Assembly (NCBI RefSeq): GCF_014529535.1
Contig: NW_023503493.1
Coordinates: 6,294,001 to 6,358,000 of the forward strand
Reading direction: 5' to 3'
From: Bradysia coprophila
Lineage: Eukaryota; Arthropoda; Insecta; Diptera; Sciaridae
Length of the DNA: 64,000 nt
A program made the position numbers and the translations under genes. Below, piece by piece: positions 50,605 through 61,835 of this stretch (position 1 is its first letter; the number at the start of each line of letters is the position of its first letter). Under the pieces are notes generated by a model. It made no database searches and was not told the origin of the DNA. It saw only the letters and a program-made list of their open reading frames with translations.

Positions 50605-51929
50605 GCTTAAAGAAACTTCTTTTTTTAACAAATGAAATAAAATAAAGAGAACGTCATTTTATACTGCAAAATACACGTTAAAACAAATGAAGTAATAGAT
50701 CTCATTACAAATGGATCGGTTGAAAATATTTAGACAAAGTGAAGTATTAGATTCGATGCAACTATTGTAGTAAGATACTTGTCTGAGAAAGGCTAACATC
50801 AGTATTGGCATTAAGGACCAATATAATACCTTGTAAGCATTACCCTTTAGCCGTCAGAAAGAATAACTTCAACTACTTCGACGTTTCGGTTATGCAATTC
50901 TTTTTTACTTCGCACTTCATTCGTCAATCACGCCAATGCTAGCTGAAAAGCTCATAGATAAAAATCCTTTCAAGTGCTTAACGCTAAAACACATTCACAT
51001 TTATACTTCAACGTATATGTCTTATAATTCTCTTTTTCGTATGACAATAAAACCACAATTTCAACTGCTGATAAACAAAAATGTTTTTGCCTTCAATAAA
51101 CCTGAAAGAATAAATACTCAGCTCGTATCAGTTGTGATTAATATTTTCCAGCGATCAGTTGGTATCGTGTGTCGATGAAAAACGTAACAACAAATTTTCA
51201 AAAATCCGGGAGTAAAGTATACCAACGACGTGCGGTTAGGTGTACACCATCAAAATGGTAATCAATTGTGAAATTAAGTTTGACCAGAATCCTTACGGAA
51301 TATACTTTGCCGGACAAACACTATCTGGCCGGGCAGAATTACGGCTAGCCAAACCGAAAAAAGTCAAAGGTATGTGTGAAGTGTGTTCAGTACTTGACTG
51401 TTAATTTGTTTAAGACGAAAATTTTTTTTTTTTTTTATTATTTTCGTTGTTTTTGTTATCTTATCGACGCTTGGTATCGACGGCTTTTTATTCGAAAAAA
51501 AACCCCGAAACAAATTCTCTCTAACTACGTTTCAAATTAATTGATTTTTTCGATTGTTTGTTCTTAGAATTTTTCACATTTTTTCACTTTTCACACATTC
51601 CGTTAAAGTAGAGTTCAGATGATCGTTAAAGGTTGCAGTAAGCCGTTCATATAAGACACTTAACTCTTTTCTACTGTTGTACCGCCGCGCTGCTAAAATA
51701 CCTAATTACGTCGAGAAAGATGATTTATTGTTTCGCACGTCATTGTTCTCAGTCAGAATATGAATAGTAAGAATAAAACATACATTTAGTCTACCATACG
51801 TTCTAAGATCAGTGGCCACTGCCAGGCTTCGCTTTCGCCCCTTCGGCTTACATTTTTCTGTCACTTTCGGCCCTTGGGCTTACATTTTTCAACTTTCGTC
51901 CCCAGTAGGCAGCATATAATAGTATATTA

Positions 51930-52037
51930 CTTCCAAGGTTCCGAGTTGTGTATTTGATAAGTGGGGTGTTACAGCCCGACCCGAAGGGGAGGACTGTATT
52001 CGCCACTTGTCAAATAACAACTTGGAACCTCGTAAGT
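51930..52037. repeat. Short hairpin in arrestin C intron 1
   Basis: CTTCCAAGGTTCCGAGTTGT... GATAAGTGG pairs with CCACTTGTCAAATAACAACT... GGAACC. The loop contains CCCGACCCGAAGGGG. Just upstream (51824-51900) CGCCCCTTCGGCTTACATTT recurs in tandem. Confidence 0.65.
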
Positions 52038-52481
52038 ACAATGCTTTACGTGATTAGGCAATGTAAATGAAAATGAGTTATTACGTAACTCCTTCGGCCT
52101 CCTCAATCGATACGTAAATAACTGTTACATGTTTTTCGACGGTAAGTGCATTTTCCCTGACACAAGCAGTGATGTAAAGTGCACTTTACCGTACATAGCA
52201 TGTAAATAGAAGTAACATGCTCGTTTATCTTGCAGTTTCTTCTTAGTCTAAATGACCGAAACAGAGATTTATATAAGTTAGAATTGCATTAGTGGGTAGT
52301 GATTGCTTGAAAGTAGTTGGAGTCGTGACTGTAAATTATTTATCGACACAATTGCTTCGCTTTTAATCTCTATTTTTGAACAATGTCTGCTCCCTACACC
52401 TTCCTTAGCACTGCAATCAATTGTTTTCCTTACGGTTCGGTTCGATTCGGTTTAAATAAAAATTTTACCTCATGAATGCAG

Positions 52482-52637
52482 GCGTGTGCTTAAAAATTTC
52501 CGGTTACTCTCATTGTCATTGGACGGAAAGACAGCCTCGTGGAACCGGCCCAAATAAACAGCAAAATCGATCGGCTAACTACATTGGTCGAGAAGATTAT
52601 TTGTGGACGACCACCTATTTTTTAGGATCTGAAGAGG
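52482..52637 (+). other. Arrestin C exon 2a
   Basis: 156 nt, enters and leaves in phase 1. It encodes GVCLKISGYSHCHW... REDYLWTTTYFLGSEEG, matching arrestin A exon 2 (EEYFQIQYYLLGGKN) and arrestin B exon 2 (EDYLAGEIVYIAGSKHG). Acceptor GCAG and donor GTAAGT are strong. Confidence 0.85.
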
Positions 52638-52687
52638 GTAAGTGTAATTGAATCAGATTTGAATTGGGTCTTTTGTTTACGTTTCAG

Positions 52688-52843
52688 GCATACGTATATT
52701 GATCTATGGTCAATCAAAGACTTCGTGGTGTGAAACGGAGTCCCATTTTGAGAACGGTAAACCGCGATCGAAAGACATTTTTTATTCGGCCGATGAGGTG
52801 TATTTAGACGCGAAAGCTTACTTGTTGGGAGTGGGAGATAATG
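52688..52843 (+). other. Arrestin C exon 2b (alternative)
   Basis: 156 nt, the same phases as exon 2a, 50 bp downstream. It encodes GIRILIYGQSKTSW... DEVYLDAKAYLLGVGDNG, clearly homologous in position and ending but diverged. Acceptor TTTCAG, donor GTACAT (weaker). Using both would duplicate part of the arrestin N domain. Confidence 0.85.
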
Positions 52844-54100
52844 GTACATGGTCATTTGATATTTTTTTTTTTTGGTTTAAGATCTATCTCGTCATCTCTT
52901 CAACTACTAACTAAACCCTTTCATTCATTTTTATTTTCCCATTATAATTTTTATCTTCTTTGAAATGCTGTAAAATACGACGCTATGTTAACAATATAAC
53001 GACGATTGTTATCATCACTGCGAATTATATGAACGTCACGTCAGAGATAAAAGTGCGATTAAAAATGAAATGTAGATAACGTACTAAGAGGTAGGTGTGT
53101 GTATGTGAATGGTTTTACTCGATAAAGTAATCATCATTTAATGCACAATTTGTTCTCAGGAAAAATATATAATTACGTTTGCTACTTAACGGCTTTGCGA
53201 TACTTAATTGGTCGACTGGAATCAGGTGGTCGATTAATTAATACAAAATAAAATCAAAAATTTGATAACGATGCATGAAAACACTTCAGTTTAACGACTT
53301 GGCTTGATTAAAATTACCTATTGATGTTAGCTGATGAACTAATGTTAGCTTAGACAGCAAAAACTAGCAAAATGTATGTTACCAAATGGAAGAAAAAGAT
53401 TGTGCATCAATCTCTCTCGAAACATGTTAGATCAATTGAAGTAATAGATGACAAAGCTGTTGTTTGCTGACGGTGAAAGAGTATTCGTTAAAATCAAGTC
53501 GTTTGCAACTTGTGTCTTAACTGTGTGATACACAATTTACTGTGATTCACTGCGCTGAGTGGGCGGAAGTCACAAAATCAGCAGTTTATGTAAAATTTAT
53601 CAGCCAAAAGTCATTTCAATTAGGAAAATACTGATCACTGTACTGACGGAGCTGACGATTTAATCAAACAATTTATTGTTTCCCAAAGATATCTAGGCCA
53701 ATTTCTATGTTACTGAGCTGGCGACTGTGGGTTAACACTCTTGTTGTTAGATCGTCGTAGTAATAACACCAACCGTGCTCCATCACCACCAAATTATAGT
53801 TCTGTTCTTAACCTGTTCTTTTAGAATAGCGTTTAAGGTGGACATTAAAACCATGTGTCAGCCAACGTATGACGTGGTAGGGTCAGCCATGCCGTGCTAA
53901 TTTACATAAACTGGTGCTGGCCTAGAAATAGTTCGACAAACAGCTATTGCCTCAGAATTGAGATTTCCTTCTTTAATTAATCTAATTTTTCCCAGTAGCA
54001 CTAATAAATCAGAGCTTCATCCTTGAACATATTGTACAAGCTTCTACCTACATTATGACTCCACCTGTTGCTTATCGAAAATATTTTTAATTAAAATCAG
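52844..54100. other. Arrestin C intron, nothing recognised
   Basis: A 1.26 kb AT-rich intron. I see no further exon 2 copy or gene in it. Confidence 0.4.
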
Positions 54101-54846
54101 GAAACCAACTCGAACTCTCGGCTGGCCATCATTCATACAGTTTTTCCTGCGAACTACCGGCACATCTACCCACTTCATATGAGGGAACTTATGGACACAT
54201 TAGATACACCGTTCGGCTGGTTCTGGAACGTCCGTGGAAATTCGATCAGTCTTACAAGGTGGCATTCACAGTCTTGAAACCGTTCGATTTGAATTATGAC
54301 TCACCGATACTGAGGGTACAGCAGTTTGCGAATATTTTTCACATTCTCCCATTCATGTTTTCTTCGACCATCCAGATACCCTCGCAAATGGAACTGAATA
54401 AAAATTTCTGTTGTGGACCGTGTCGAACTGGACCATTTTCCATCGTTGCCAGCATACCACAATCGGGTTTCGTTTCCGGTCAAATCATATCAGTATCTGC
54501 AGAAGTGACAAACATGAGCACCATTCCCGTTGACGAAATGAAATTTGTGCTGAGGAAAATCGTTTCGTACCACAGTCAAACCCCGACGTCAAAGACAAAG
54601 GAGGAAATTGTCGATATACAGGAGCGGCGAGTGGGTGGTGTGTCGAAAAATGATCATGGCAGATTTTTGGTATCGCTACCGGTGCCTCCTGTACCGCCGA
54701 CAAATGTTAATTTGTGCAAAGTTATCCACATCATGTACGAGATTAAAATTGAAGCCAGACTGTCGGGATTGCATCAGAATCCGTACATTCGCATTCCCAT
54801 AACTATCGGCACAATACCATTGAACCATAGCTACCCGGATCCCAAG

Positions 54847-57171
54847 TGTGGGTATTAGGGCATTTGACATTGATTATATTTACCTTACTATGCGGAAATG
54901 AGCTTGGTCATGAATATTGTAATCGGCGTGTAATGAGAACGACATAGTTTTGTATAACTAGGTCGATCTACTTACACGAAAACGATGAGTGCACATAACC
55001 ATTTTGCGTAATGTTTATGTCACCGATATTGAATGAATGTGTAAGACTGATTATATAAATAAGCGATTTGTACTATGTATAGAGAGTTAATTTTAAGCAG
55101 TTGAATAAAGTGGACGTAAAGTCCCAAAACCAACCAATAGGCTTTTCTTTAATTCCCACATGGGGGCTCATACCGGTCAGACTCTACGCAATGGGTCTGA
55201 TTGGGCCAAAAAATTGTTTCAAAGATTAAAGTAAAGTGAATGTAGTGTTATGAATTTCGGTGAAATTTACTGTGCAATATCAAGTTGGTTGCTTTGTAAT
55301 ATTGTATGATTTAATGGTCGAATTGATACAAAGACGGTATTCAATTTTCGAGTTGATGTGGCGATAGAATTCAATGGTCGAGTTGGTGCAATGGTCGAAT
55401 TGGTGTTCAAATATGACGTTGGTTACAAGTAACGGTGGTGCACAGGGGATGGAAATTCATACACAAAATACGGAGATCTAAGAGGAGACAACACTTGGTT
55501 GGTACAGACAACATTTGGTTGGTACAGAGACAACATTTGGTTGGTGCAGAGACAACAGTTAGTTGGGGCAGAGACGAGATTTTTATGGCTTGATATTCGA
55601 TGGAAAAACCTGGCAGATGGCTTGGTATACGATGGAAAATCCTGGCAGATGGCTTGGTATACGATGGAAAATCCTGGCAGATGGCTTGGTACTCGATGGA
55701 AAATCCTTGCAGATGGCTTGGTATACGATGGAAAATCCTGGCAGAGGGCTTGGTACACGATGGAAAATCCTGGCAGATGGCTTGGTACACGATGAACTGG
55801 TGCACGAAGAACGGTGAAAACTAGTGAAAATTCGATGAGACATTGGATGGACAAATGGTCAGGTATGAATGTGAATTAATTTTTGATAAAAGTGAATCTT
55901 CACGGGTTAATTAAAATCCCACTTCTGACACCAATGTGAGTTATATAAGAGGAATGATTCTAGAAGAATTTGGTGTTTGTAAAATTTTGTAGAGAAATAT
56001 TGAAAGAGAGTAATAATCACGAAATATCGAGGTCACGAAAGAATTTTTTTTTCTTCCGATTGTGTAAAATTTAATTTTGATTTCGAGGTTGGTCAGTTAT
56101 TTAATTTACGATGTATATAGAGTAATGTGAAAATATGTACAATGAAGAAATGATGCGATATTATTGTTTTGATGACGCGATCTGATTTTGCTGACTTTAT
56201 TTTTTGATATTTTGAATGCTGAAATAAAAATGCGAAAATGCGGAATTTGAATGTTTTGGAAAGTAACTTAAGTTGACGTGAATTAAAAGTTTAGTAATTT
56301 GATAATATGAATGACCTTATGATTTATAAAATGTTTTGTTGACGATGAATAATTTTTTTTAATGAAATTATGATGTACGATGATGTTGAACTTAAAGTTT
56401 TTATGAGAAGTTTACATTATTGAAAGTGAATTAATGTTGATCGAAGAAAAAAATTGATTTTTTCGAAATGTTTGGTTAAAGTTTGAAATACTAATTTTGA
56501 AATTTTTAGATGTATTTTTTTTAGAAGATTATCATTATGAAGAATGAGTTTTGATGTGAATTTGAGTTTAATTTAAATTTGATGGAGGAAGCATGTAATG
56601 AAGTTTATGGTTACAAAATTGAGTGAATTATGATGATGTATGTAATTGAGTATCAATAAGCATGACCAACGAATACGGATATATTTTTGAATATTACGAG
56701 GTATAATTTAAATTCTGATTTTTGCTTCTATGACGATGGGTTCGAATCTAAATCTTTGACTTTTGTGAGAATTTTTATTTGAATTTTTGTTTTTTTATAA
56801 AATTGATTTTTTTTGTTTTGTGTCCGTCGAGGGCGACTGGACAGTCGAATGGCCGAGTGTGGGTATTAGGGCATTTGACATTGATTATATTTACCTTACT
56901 ATGCGGAAATGAGCTTGGTCATGAATATTGTAATCGGCGTGTAATGAGAACGACATAGTTTTGTATAACTAGGTCGATCTACTTACACGAAAACGATGAG
57001 TGCACATAACCATTTTGCGTAATGTTTATGTCACCGATATTGAATGAATGTGTAAGACTGATTATATAAATAAGCGATTTGTACTATGTATAGAGAGTTA
57101 ATTTTAAGCAGTTGAATAAAGTGGACGTAAAGTCCCAAAACCAACCAATAGGCTTTTCTTTAATTCCCACA
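54847..57171 (+). mobile_element. Non-autonomous LTR retroelement inside an arrestin C exon
   Basis: Two direct 314-bp LTRs (54847-55160 and 56858-57171), each starting TGTGGGTATTAGGGC and ending TTTAATTCCCACA, appear identical by reading. The flanks are CAAG (54843-54846 and 57172-57175). The left LTR is followed directly by TGGGGGCTCATACCGG, a plausible primer-binding site since it begins TGG. The 1.7 kb interior has no gag, protease or polymerase, only a tandem array and AT-rich DNA, so it must have been moved by enzymes of another element. No clear polypurine tract precedes the right LTR. LTR signals: TATATAAA (55052) and AATAAA (55104). Confidence 0.93.
55599..55800. repeat. ~33-bp tandem array in the LTR element
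   Basis: About six units of the type CCTGGCAGATGGCTTGGTAT plus ACGATGGAAAAT. Because the unit length is a multiple of three, all frames stay open on both strands. An earlier minor array of TTGGTTGGTACAGAGACAAC-like units lies at 55496-55570. Confidence 0.88.
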
Positions 57172-57872
57172 CAAGTATCCGACTATCAATACGGTCAGTC
57201 AACCGCCAATAACCGTACAGCCGGTGATGAATACATTAACGCAACAAGAAATGATCGAGGCACACGATCGAGCATCGAATGATGTTCCACCAACGGCTAC
57301 AAATGATGCTTCAACTATTCCAACTATTTCAACAGAAGGTGGAGCAACCGAACAATTGACGAATATTCCGAACAGAACGCCCATAATAAATCCTATCACC
57401 GACAGTGGATTGAGGTCCAGCTACCAAGAAATGCGTAAGGCTCCATTTGAGATTATTTCATTCCATTTGAACAAAGCTTCTAGCATTGACACTTGACTAT
57501 ACGTAAAGGTACACTCAATACTGATCTTATCTTTTGCAGCTCCACCCTCATATGAGGAAACTGTCGGCGGTCACCGACGCATCGATGATGATGAACAACA
57601 TCCTATCGGCCATCAATTGTACGCTCCAAGGTATCCGGTGTACAATTTCAATGGTGGTGGAACGTCACAAATGGCGACTGAAAGTAATTCGAGTGGAAGT
57701 GGTCAAAGAACAGCGCCGAGTCCAGAAAAGATTTTGGAGAAAATGGAAATGATTTAATGTGAAATGATATAATGGTGGAACGCGCATGTGATATAATGTT
57801 GATTGAGCTGCAGTACCGTAACTTATTTATGAAAAATGAAAAGATTTGATTTTTGCTCCATAAAATGCATTT

Positions 57873-59162
57873 TTAAACTCTCTGGATGGAAAGAATCCGC
57901 TCCGATGCGTCCGGCGGTGACAGCATCCGATATACAGTTGTCATATCCGGTTTCCTTTTGTCCATTGCTTGCGTTGTAATATCCCCATTAACTTGTAGTG
58001 TTTTGTCTACAATATCCAGCCGAGTCGGTCTGTGAGAACTAGCATCGAGTAGTCGTTTTTCAGCGAAAGAACTTCGTACTCCGTTGGATAGATAGACGAT
58101 TATAGGCTTTGTGCCAATCATACGACCATTTACAGCAGCAATTGCATTCTCAGCGTCACTTTGTCTGGAGAAACAAACGTGTCCTATCCCAATCGATCGT
58201 TCTTGCTTCGTAATGACTCTAGCTGTGATAACTGTTCCGTATGGTTGAAATTCCATTCTCAAGCGATCGTCATCGACAGTATCATCCAGATTGCTTACGC
58301 AAAGATTACCCATTTCCAATCCATGATGCTCTTGATGTTGCGTCTTCATAGCAATTTCTCTTTCCTTTTTCGTCTGAGCACGGCAGACGCACAATGGTGT
58401 TTTGGCATTTGGAAGTATGTGACCGTTCATTTGGGAAATAGCTCTGTTGGCCGCATCCGGACTTTCAAACGACACAAATCCGAAGCCACGAGACAAACCA
58501 TCGGAGTCGGTCATGATTTTTGGACTCACAATTTTACCAAATTTTTCGAACATTTCACGCAAGCTCTGATTATTCAGTTCCTTGGGAATGTTCTTCACGT
58601 AAACGTTCGTAGACTTTTGCTCAGGGGAATCATTGATCGCTTGGGGCCCATTCGTTTTTCGTTCGACGAAACGTTGCACACACAAAATCTTATTTTTGAC
58701 CATCAAACCATTCAGCAGAAAAATGGATCTCTTGACCGACTCTTCGTCTTCGAACTGCACGAATCCATAACACTTTGATGTTCCATTCGGTTCTTTGGCA
58801 ACCGTAGACGAAAGAACCTTGCCAAACTGAGAGAATGCTAAGAAGAACTCCCGGTTAGTGACACTGCTATCCAGATTCTTGACGAATACATTCGGTCGCT
58901 GCATTTTCCGCCGCAATGGATCTCTTTCTGATCGAACAATCTGGATGGGGCTGCCTTCCAGCAACTCAAAGTTCATTGTTTCGATGGCACGATTGGCATG
59001 AATTCGATCGACGAAATTCACGTAAGCATATCCCAGGGAACGGTTACTGGTTGACTCACGACAAATGTGAAGTGATAGTAGTGGACCGATCGATGAAAAT
59101 TTGTGGAATAGCGTGGCTTCTGTTACACTTTGATGCAAATTTCGTACGAAAATCGAAGCCAT
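57873..59162 (-). CDS. Intronless PABP-like protein with four RRMs
   Basis: A single uninterrupted frame of 429 residues. Four RNA-recognition motifs lie at about 3-80, 91-165, 186-262 and 287-360, with RNP2 SIFVRNL, NVFVKNL, NVYVKNI and NLCVSNL and RNP1 LGYAYVNF, KCYGFVQF, RGFGFVSF and IGIGHVCF. Order and spacing match cytoplasmic poly(A)-binding protein, but the Pro-rich linker and C-terminal MLLE domain are missing; the last ~70 residues are unrelated. RRM4 RNP1 has HVCF in place of the usual YVSF or FVCF. It probably binds poly(A) or related RNA, without PAM2 partners. No introns plus divergence suggest an old retrocopy that stayed open; germline expression would be typical but is not shown. 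It converges with arrestin C, 115 bp between stops. Confidence 0.88.
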   Translation of the reverse strand: MASIFVRNLHQSVTEATLFHKFSSIGPLLSLHICRESTSNRSLGYAYVNFVDRIHANRAIETMNFELLEGSPIQIVRSERDPLRRKMQRPNVFVKNLDSSVTNREFFLAFSQFGKVLSSTVAKEPNGTSKCYGFVQFEDEESVKRSIFLLNGLMVKNKILCVQRFVERKTNGPQAINDSPEQKSTNVYVKNIPKELNNQSLREMFEKFGKIVSPKIMTDSDGLSRGFGFVSFESPDAANRAISQMNGHILPNAKTPLCVCRAQTKKEREIAMKTQHQEHHGLEMGNLCVSNLDDTVDDDRLRMEFQPYGTVITARVITKQERSIGIGHVCFSRQSDAENAIAAVNGRMIGTKPIIVYLSNGVRSSFAEKRLLDASSHRPTRLDIVDKTLQVNGDITTQAMDKRKPDMTTVYRMLSPPDASERILSIQRV

Positions 59163-59273
59163 ACTTTCGGAGAAATCGTTCTCTGTGTGACCGGCCTACT
59201 TAAATTGGAAAATTGTAGACGAATGGCCGTGTTTTTGAAGCACAAAAGATTTATTCAAAAATTGTCACAAAAT

Positions 59274-60911
59274 TTAAATTTGTCCCAAAGCTCTACCCTG
59301 GGCAACCATAGCCTTGATTCCGTTCATGACTTCACGATTGTTGGGAATGATTTGGGCTGGTGCCAATAAGAAACCGTTGCTTGAACCACGAATTGGACGG
59401 AATTCAAATGTATAAGCTAACTGAGTGTTGTGAACACCGAACGCCCAATCAGGACTGGATCCACTGGCGGTGTCTATTTTGGGTTTAAAACTGTTAGCAA
59501 AGTTGTTAGTTGTTACGACCTCAAAAATACTAACAAAGAACAGCTGCGGTCGATCCAACCAAATAATCTGCTCCAGCTGTGGCACGAATGGCGTTGGCAC
59601 CAGCATTGGCGACAGACAACAAAGCGGCATGGTTGTTGGAATTGGCAGTTGTGTGACCGAATGGCATGAGGAGATATTGACCGAATGCGTGGAACGACAA
59701 AAACATTCTGGTACGGGATGCGATTGTACCGTAGTAGTTGCGAATGGCAGCCGTTTCCGGTTCAGAGAAAGGATTTGGTCCGGCATATGTGTCTGAGCAT
59801 GGGTTATTTGATGCTCCACCAGCTGTTGAAGATGAATTTTATTATTTTTCACATTCGACTTTGACTGAGGATAAGGAAAAAGGTACGAACACATCCAGAA
59901 GAAGTCGAAGTTTCGGTTTGGATCGGTACCAATACAGCTTCCCCAAGATTGACGGGTCTTTCTCCATAGACGAGTCGTTGTATGCGAGAAAACAAAACCA
60001 TCAGGGTTTGCAACGGGACAGACGTACCAATCGATAGTGTTAGCCATAGCTCTAGTTTCTGCGTCATTTGACGAGATCAATTCGTTGATCACCCAAGTGG
60101 CAGTGGCTGAAGAGGCCCATTCGCGAGCATGGATATTAGCTTCAATGAAGATGACTGGGTTGCCCTAAACAATTTTGTGACACAGTTTAGATTGTGTGAT
60201 CTACTTCAATTTAGTACGGTGGTGTTGTACTAAAACTTCGTAGTCGGGCTTTCTTAGACTTTCAATCAAAATTTCAAGCTTAAGTTCTTGGCCTTCAAAA
60301 CTACCATCAAATTGACTAACTCCAAGAAGTGAGTAAAACAATCCAGAGAGCAAACTTACCGATCTTTCTGAATAACGAACACATCGGAGTGGTCGGCCTT
60401 GATGGGATGTACCAATAACGACATTAGTCAAATGTTGAGAAGCAGCGACACGACCATCTAACCAAGCCTGAATCTCATCGAATGTGTAGAAGCGAGTCCA
60501 ATCCATTGTATTTTGACCTTCTGCGTTTTTCGGTGCCAATTCTGGATCTTGTTGGTCGACGAGCCTGAGTATAGGAAAGAATTGTCATGATTCACAACCA
60601 TTTTACGTCAGTCCGCGTTCCCATTACTCTTGAATATTTTCAACTTTGATGTGATAGTCAATGTTGAATCTGGTCAAAAAGTCTTCGAATTCACCGAGTT
60701 TATGCGGCGGAACCATGACATCGGTATCACGCACCAAACTGGTTGCCGACCAAAAATCGTAGGCATCGGTGTGGTCTTCCAGTTCAACTACGGCCTTCGC
60801 TTGCTCGTCAGTCTTGAGCTGCATCGAATACAATTTGTAGTTGTCATAGCGTGACTTTGCCGCAAAGCAAGAGACAGCCAACAGTAACACAACGGCTAGT
60901 TGAAGTTTCAT
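59274..60911 (-). CDS. Secreted zinc carboxypeptidase (M14A, carboxypeptidase A-like)
   Basis: Exons in coding order 60911-60628, 60564-60360, 60164-59891, 59822-59535 and 59473-59274 join in phase to 416 residues. A signal peptide (MKLQLAVVLLLAVSCFAA) is followed by an activation propeptide (about 25-100) and the catalytic domain. Zinc ligands are H175 and E178 (HAREWASS) and H299 (MFLSFHAFGQY); substrate residues include DPNRNFDF and the catalytic E374 (YTFEFRP). The S1' pocket position is proline (GSSPDW) where CPA has Ile and CPB has Asp, so a hydrophobic C-terminal preference is inferred. Such enzymes are typically digestive and secreted as zymogens in insect gut. The exon 3 donor is GTTCGT, unusual but required by the frame. 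Nothing is broken. Confidence 0.93.
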
Positions 60912-61724
60912 TTTTATTCTAGAAAGTCAGAGAAGAAAAAAATCCTGAGCAAAAGGCGAATAAATCACTGAAACACTGCCATACCCTTCGCTAAACACCA
61001 ATCAACTGGTCATAATTAGCAAATATTTTTCTCTTATAAGTGATGCTGTATACGCACGGCCGTTGCTTGATTATCGGCTGAGATATTTTTTTATTTACTA
61101 CTATTTATAAAGCCCAATTAAACAGGGTGGTTAGATCATTATGTGCACTAAAAAGGACGTGTGGTGTAGGCCAGGCCAAACATCTTTTAGAAATTGGTGT
61201 AAATTGATTCGCGAAACGTATGTGAGAATTAAGGTATAAACGTTTTACCTTAAATCCATAAGGTGCAGTGTAGTTCGAACAGTTGAACCTCACACACCTC
61301 AAGAAAAAATTTCACAGCGAGATGGTACTTTGTTGTCTTGCGACGGTTTGAGATTAAAGAACGTATTTCAATCCCACGGAGATTTTTTTTCTCTGTATTT
61401 AACAACGATTCGAAATAAACTCCTACGTGGAAGTAAGAACACAATGGCTCAGTATGCAGATTCTCGACTGGTGTACTGTAGGCTCAAATCACGCCAGGTA
61501 CAGAAAAATTTTCTGCATAACATCTCTCATTTTAGATTATATATTAGACACTTGTCACGAAGAAGTCGAGGCTTGCCGAGACTGATCGTGACAAGTGTGT
61601 ACTCTATTTTATCACATAAGCGAAAACGAGACAACAACATAGACCTGAAGTGTAATGTTTGAATTAAACTTCTAGTGAAGTAATTTTGACATCCGAACAT
61701 CGCGCGTATGTGATAATAGTAGGT

Positions 61725-61835
61725 TATTCACCTCTGTCCACATGTTTATTTAGACACTTGGGGAGTTGTTGCATGAGCCGAAGGCGAATGTTACAACCCC
61801 AAGTGTCTAAATAAACATTTGGACAGAGGTGAATA
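61725..61835. repeat. Near-perfect hairpin, ACACTTGGGG stem
   Basis: TATTCACCTCTGTCCACATG... TAGACACTTGGGG pairs with CCCCAAGTGTCTA... TGGACAGAGGTGAATA. The loop is GAGCCGAAGGCGAATG. It resembles hairpins at 61547-61600 and 51930-52037. Confidence 0.8.

Larger units (their letters stand above)
46920..51254. other. Intergenic between divergent arrestins B and C
   Basis: 4.3 kb between two head-to-head arrestin starts, holding a hAT-like element (47502-48213), a diverged repeat (49320-49510) and two MITEs. No additional gene is recognised. Confidence 0.5.
51255..57757 (+). pseudogene. Alpha-arrestin (ARRDC) C, split by an LTR element, with duplicated exon 2
   Basis: Exons: 51255-51369; 52482-52637 or 52688-52843 (alternatives); 54101-54315; 54376-54846 continuing at 57176-57434; and 57540-57757. 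With one exon 2 and without the insertion the frame is 477 residues. N domain: [20 protein letters not shown], then HIRYTVRLVLERPWKFDQSY. C domain: QSGFVSGQIISVSAEVTN, MKFVLRKIVSYHSQTP and IMYEIKIEARLSGLHQNPY. The tail has PPSY at about 407-410, the WW-binding motif linking alpha-arrestins to Nedd4-type ligases. The LTR insertion after 54846 adds CGY and a stop, leaving about 322 residues without the PPSY tail. Exon 1 (115 nt) and exon 2 (156 nt) lengths equal those of arrestin A. Apart from the insertion no lesion is seen; downstream exons remain open. Confidence 0.88.

Noticed and set aside
52688-52843. Exon 2b as an ordinary constitutive third exon
   Set aside because: Including both would insert a second copy of the same arrestin strands, which neither arrestin A nor B has; transcript data are needed to be certain.
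55407-55854. Overlapping long frames on both strands with repeated peptide units
   Set aside because: They come from a 33-bp tandem array whose unit is a multiple of three, so openness is automatic.
58161-58778. 205-codon frame antisense to the PABP-like gene
   Set aside because: It is the complement of strongly conserved RRM coding sequence and has no domain of its own.
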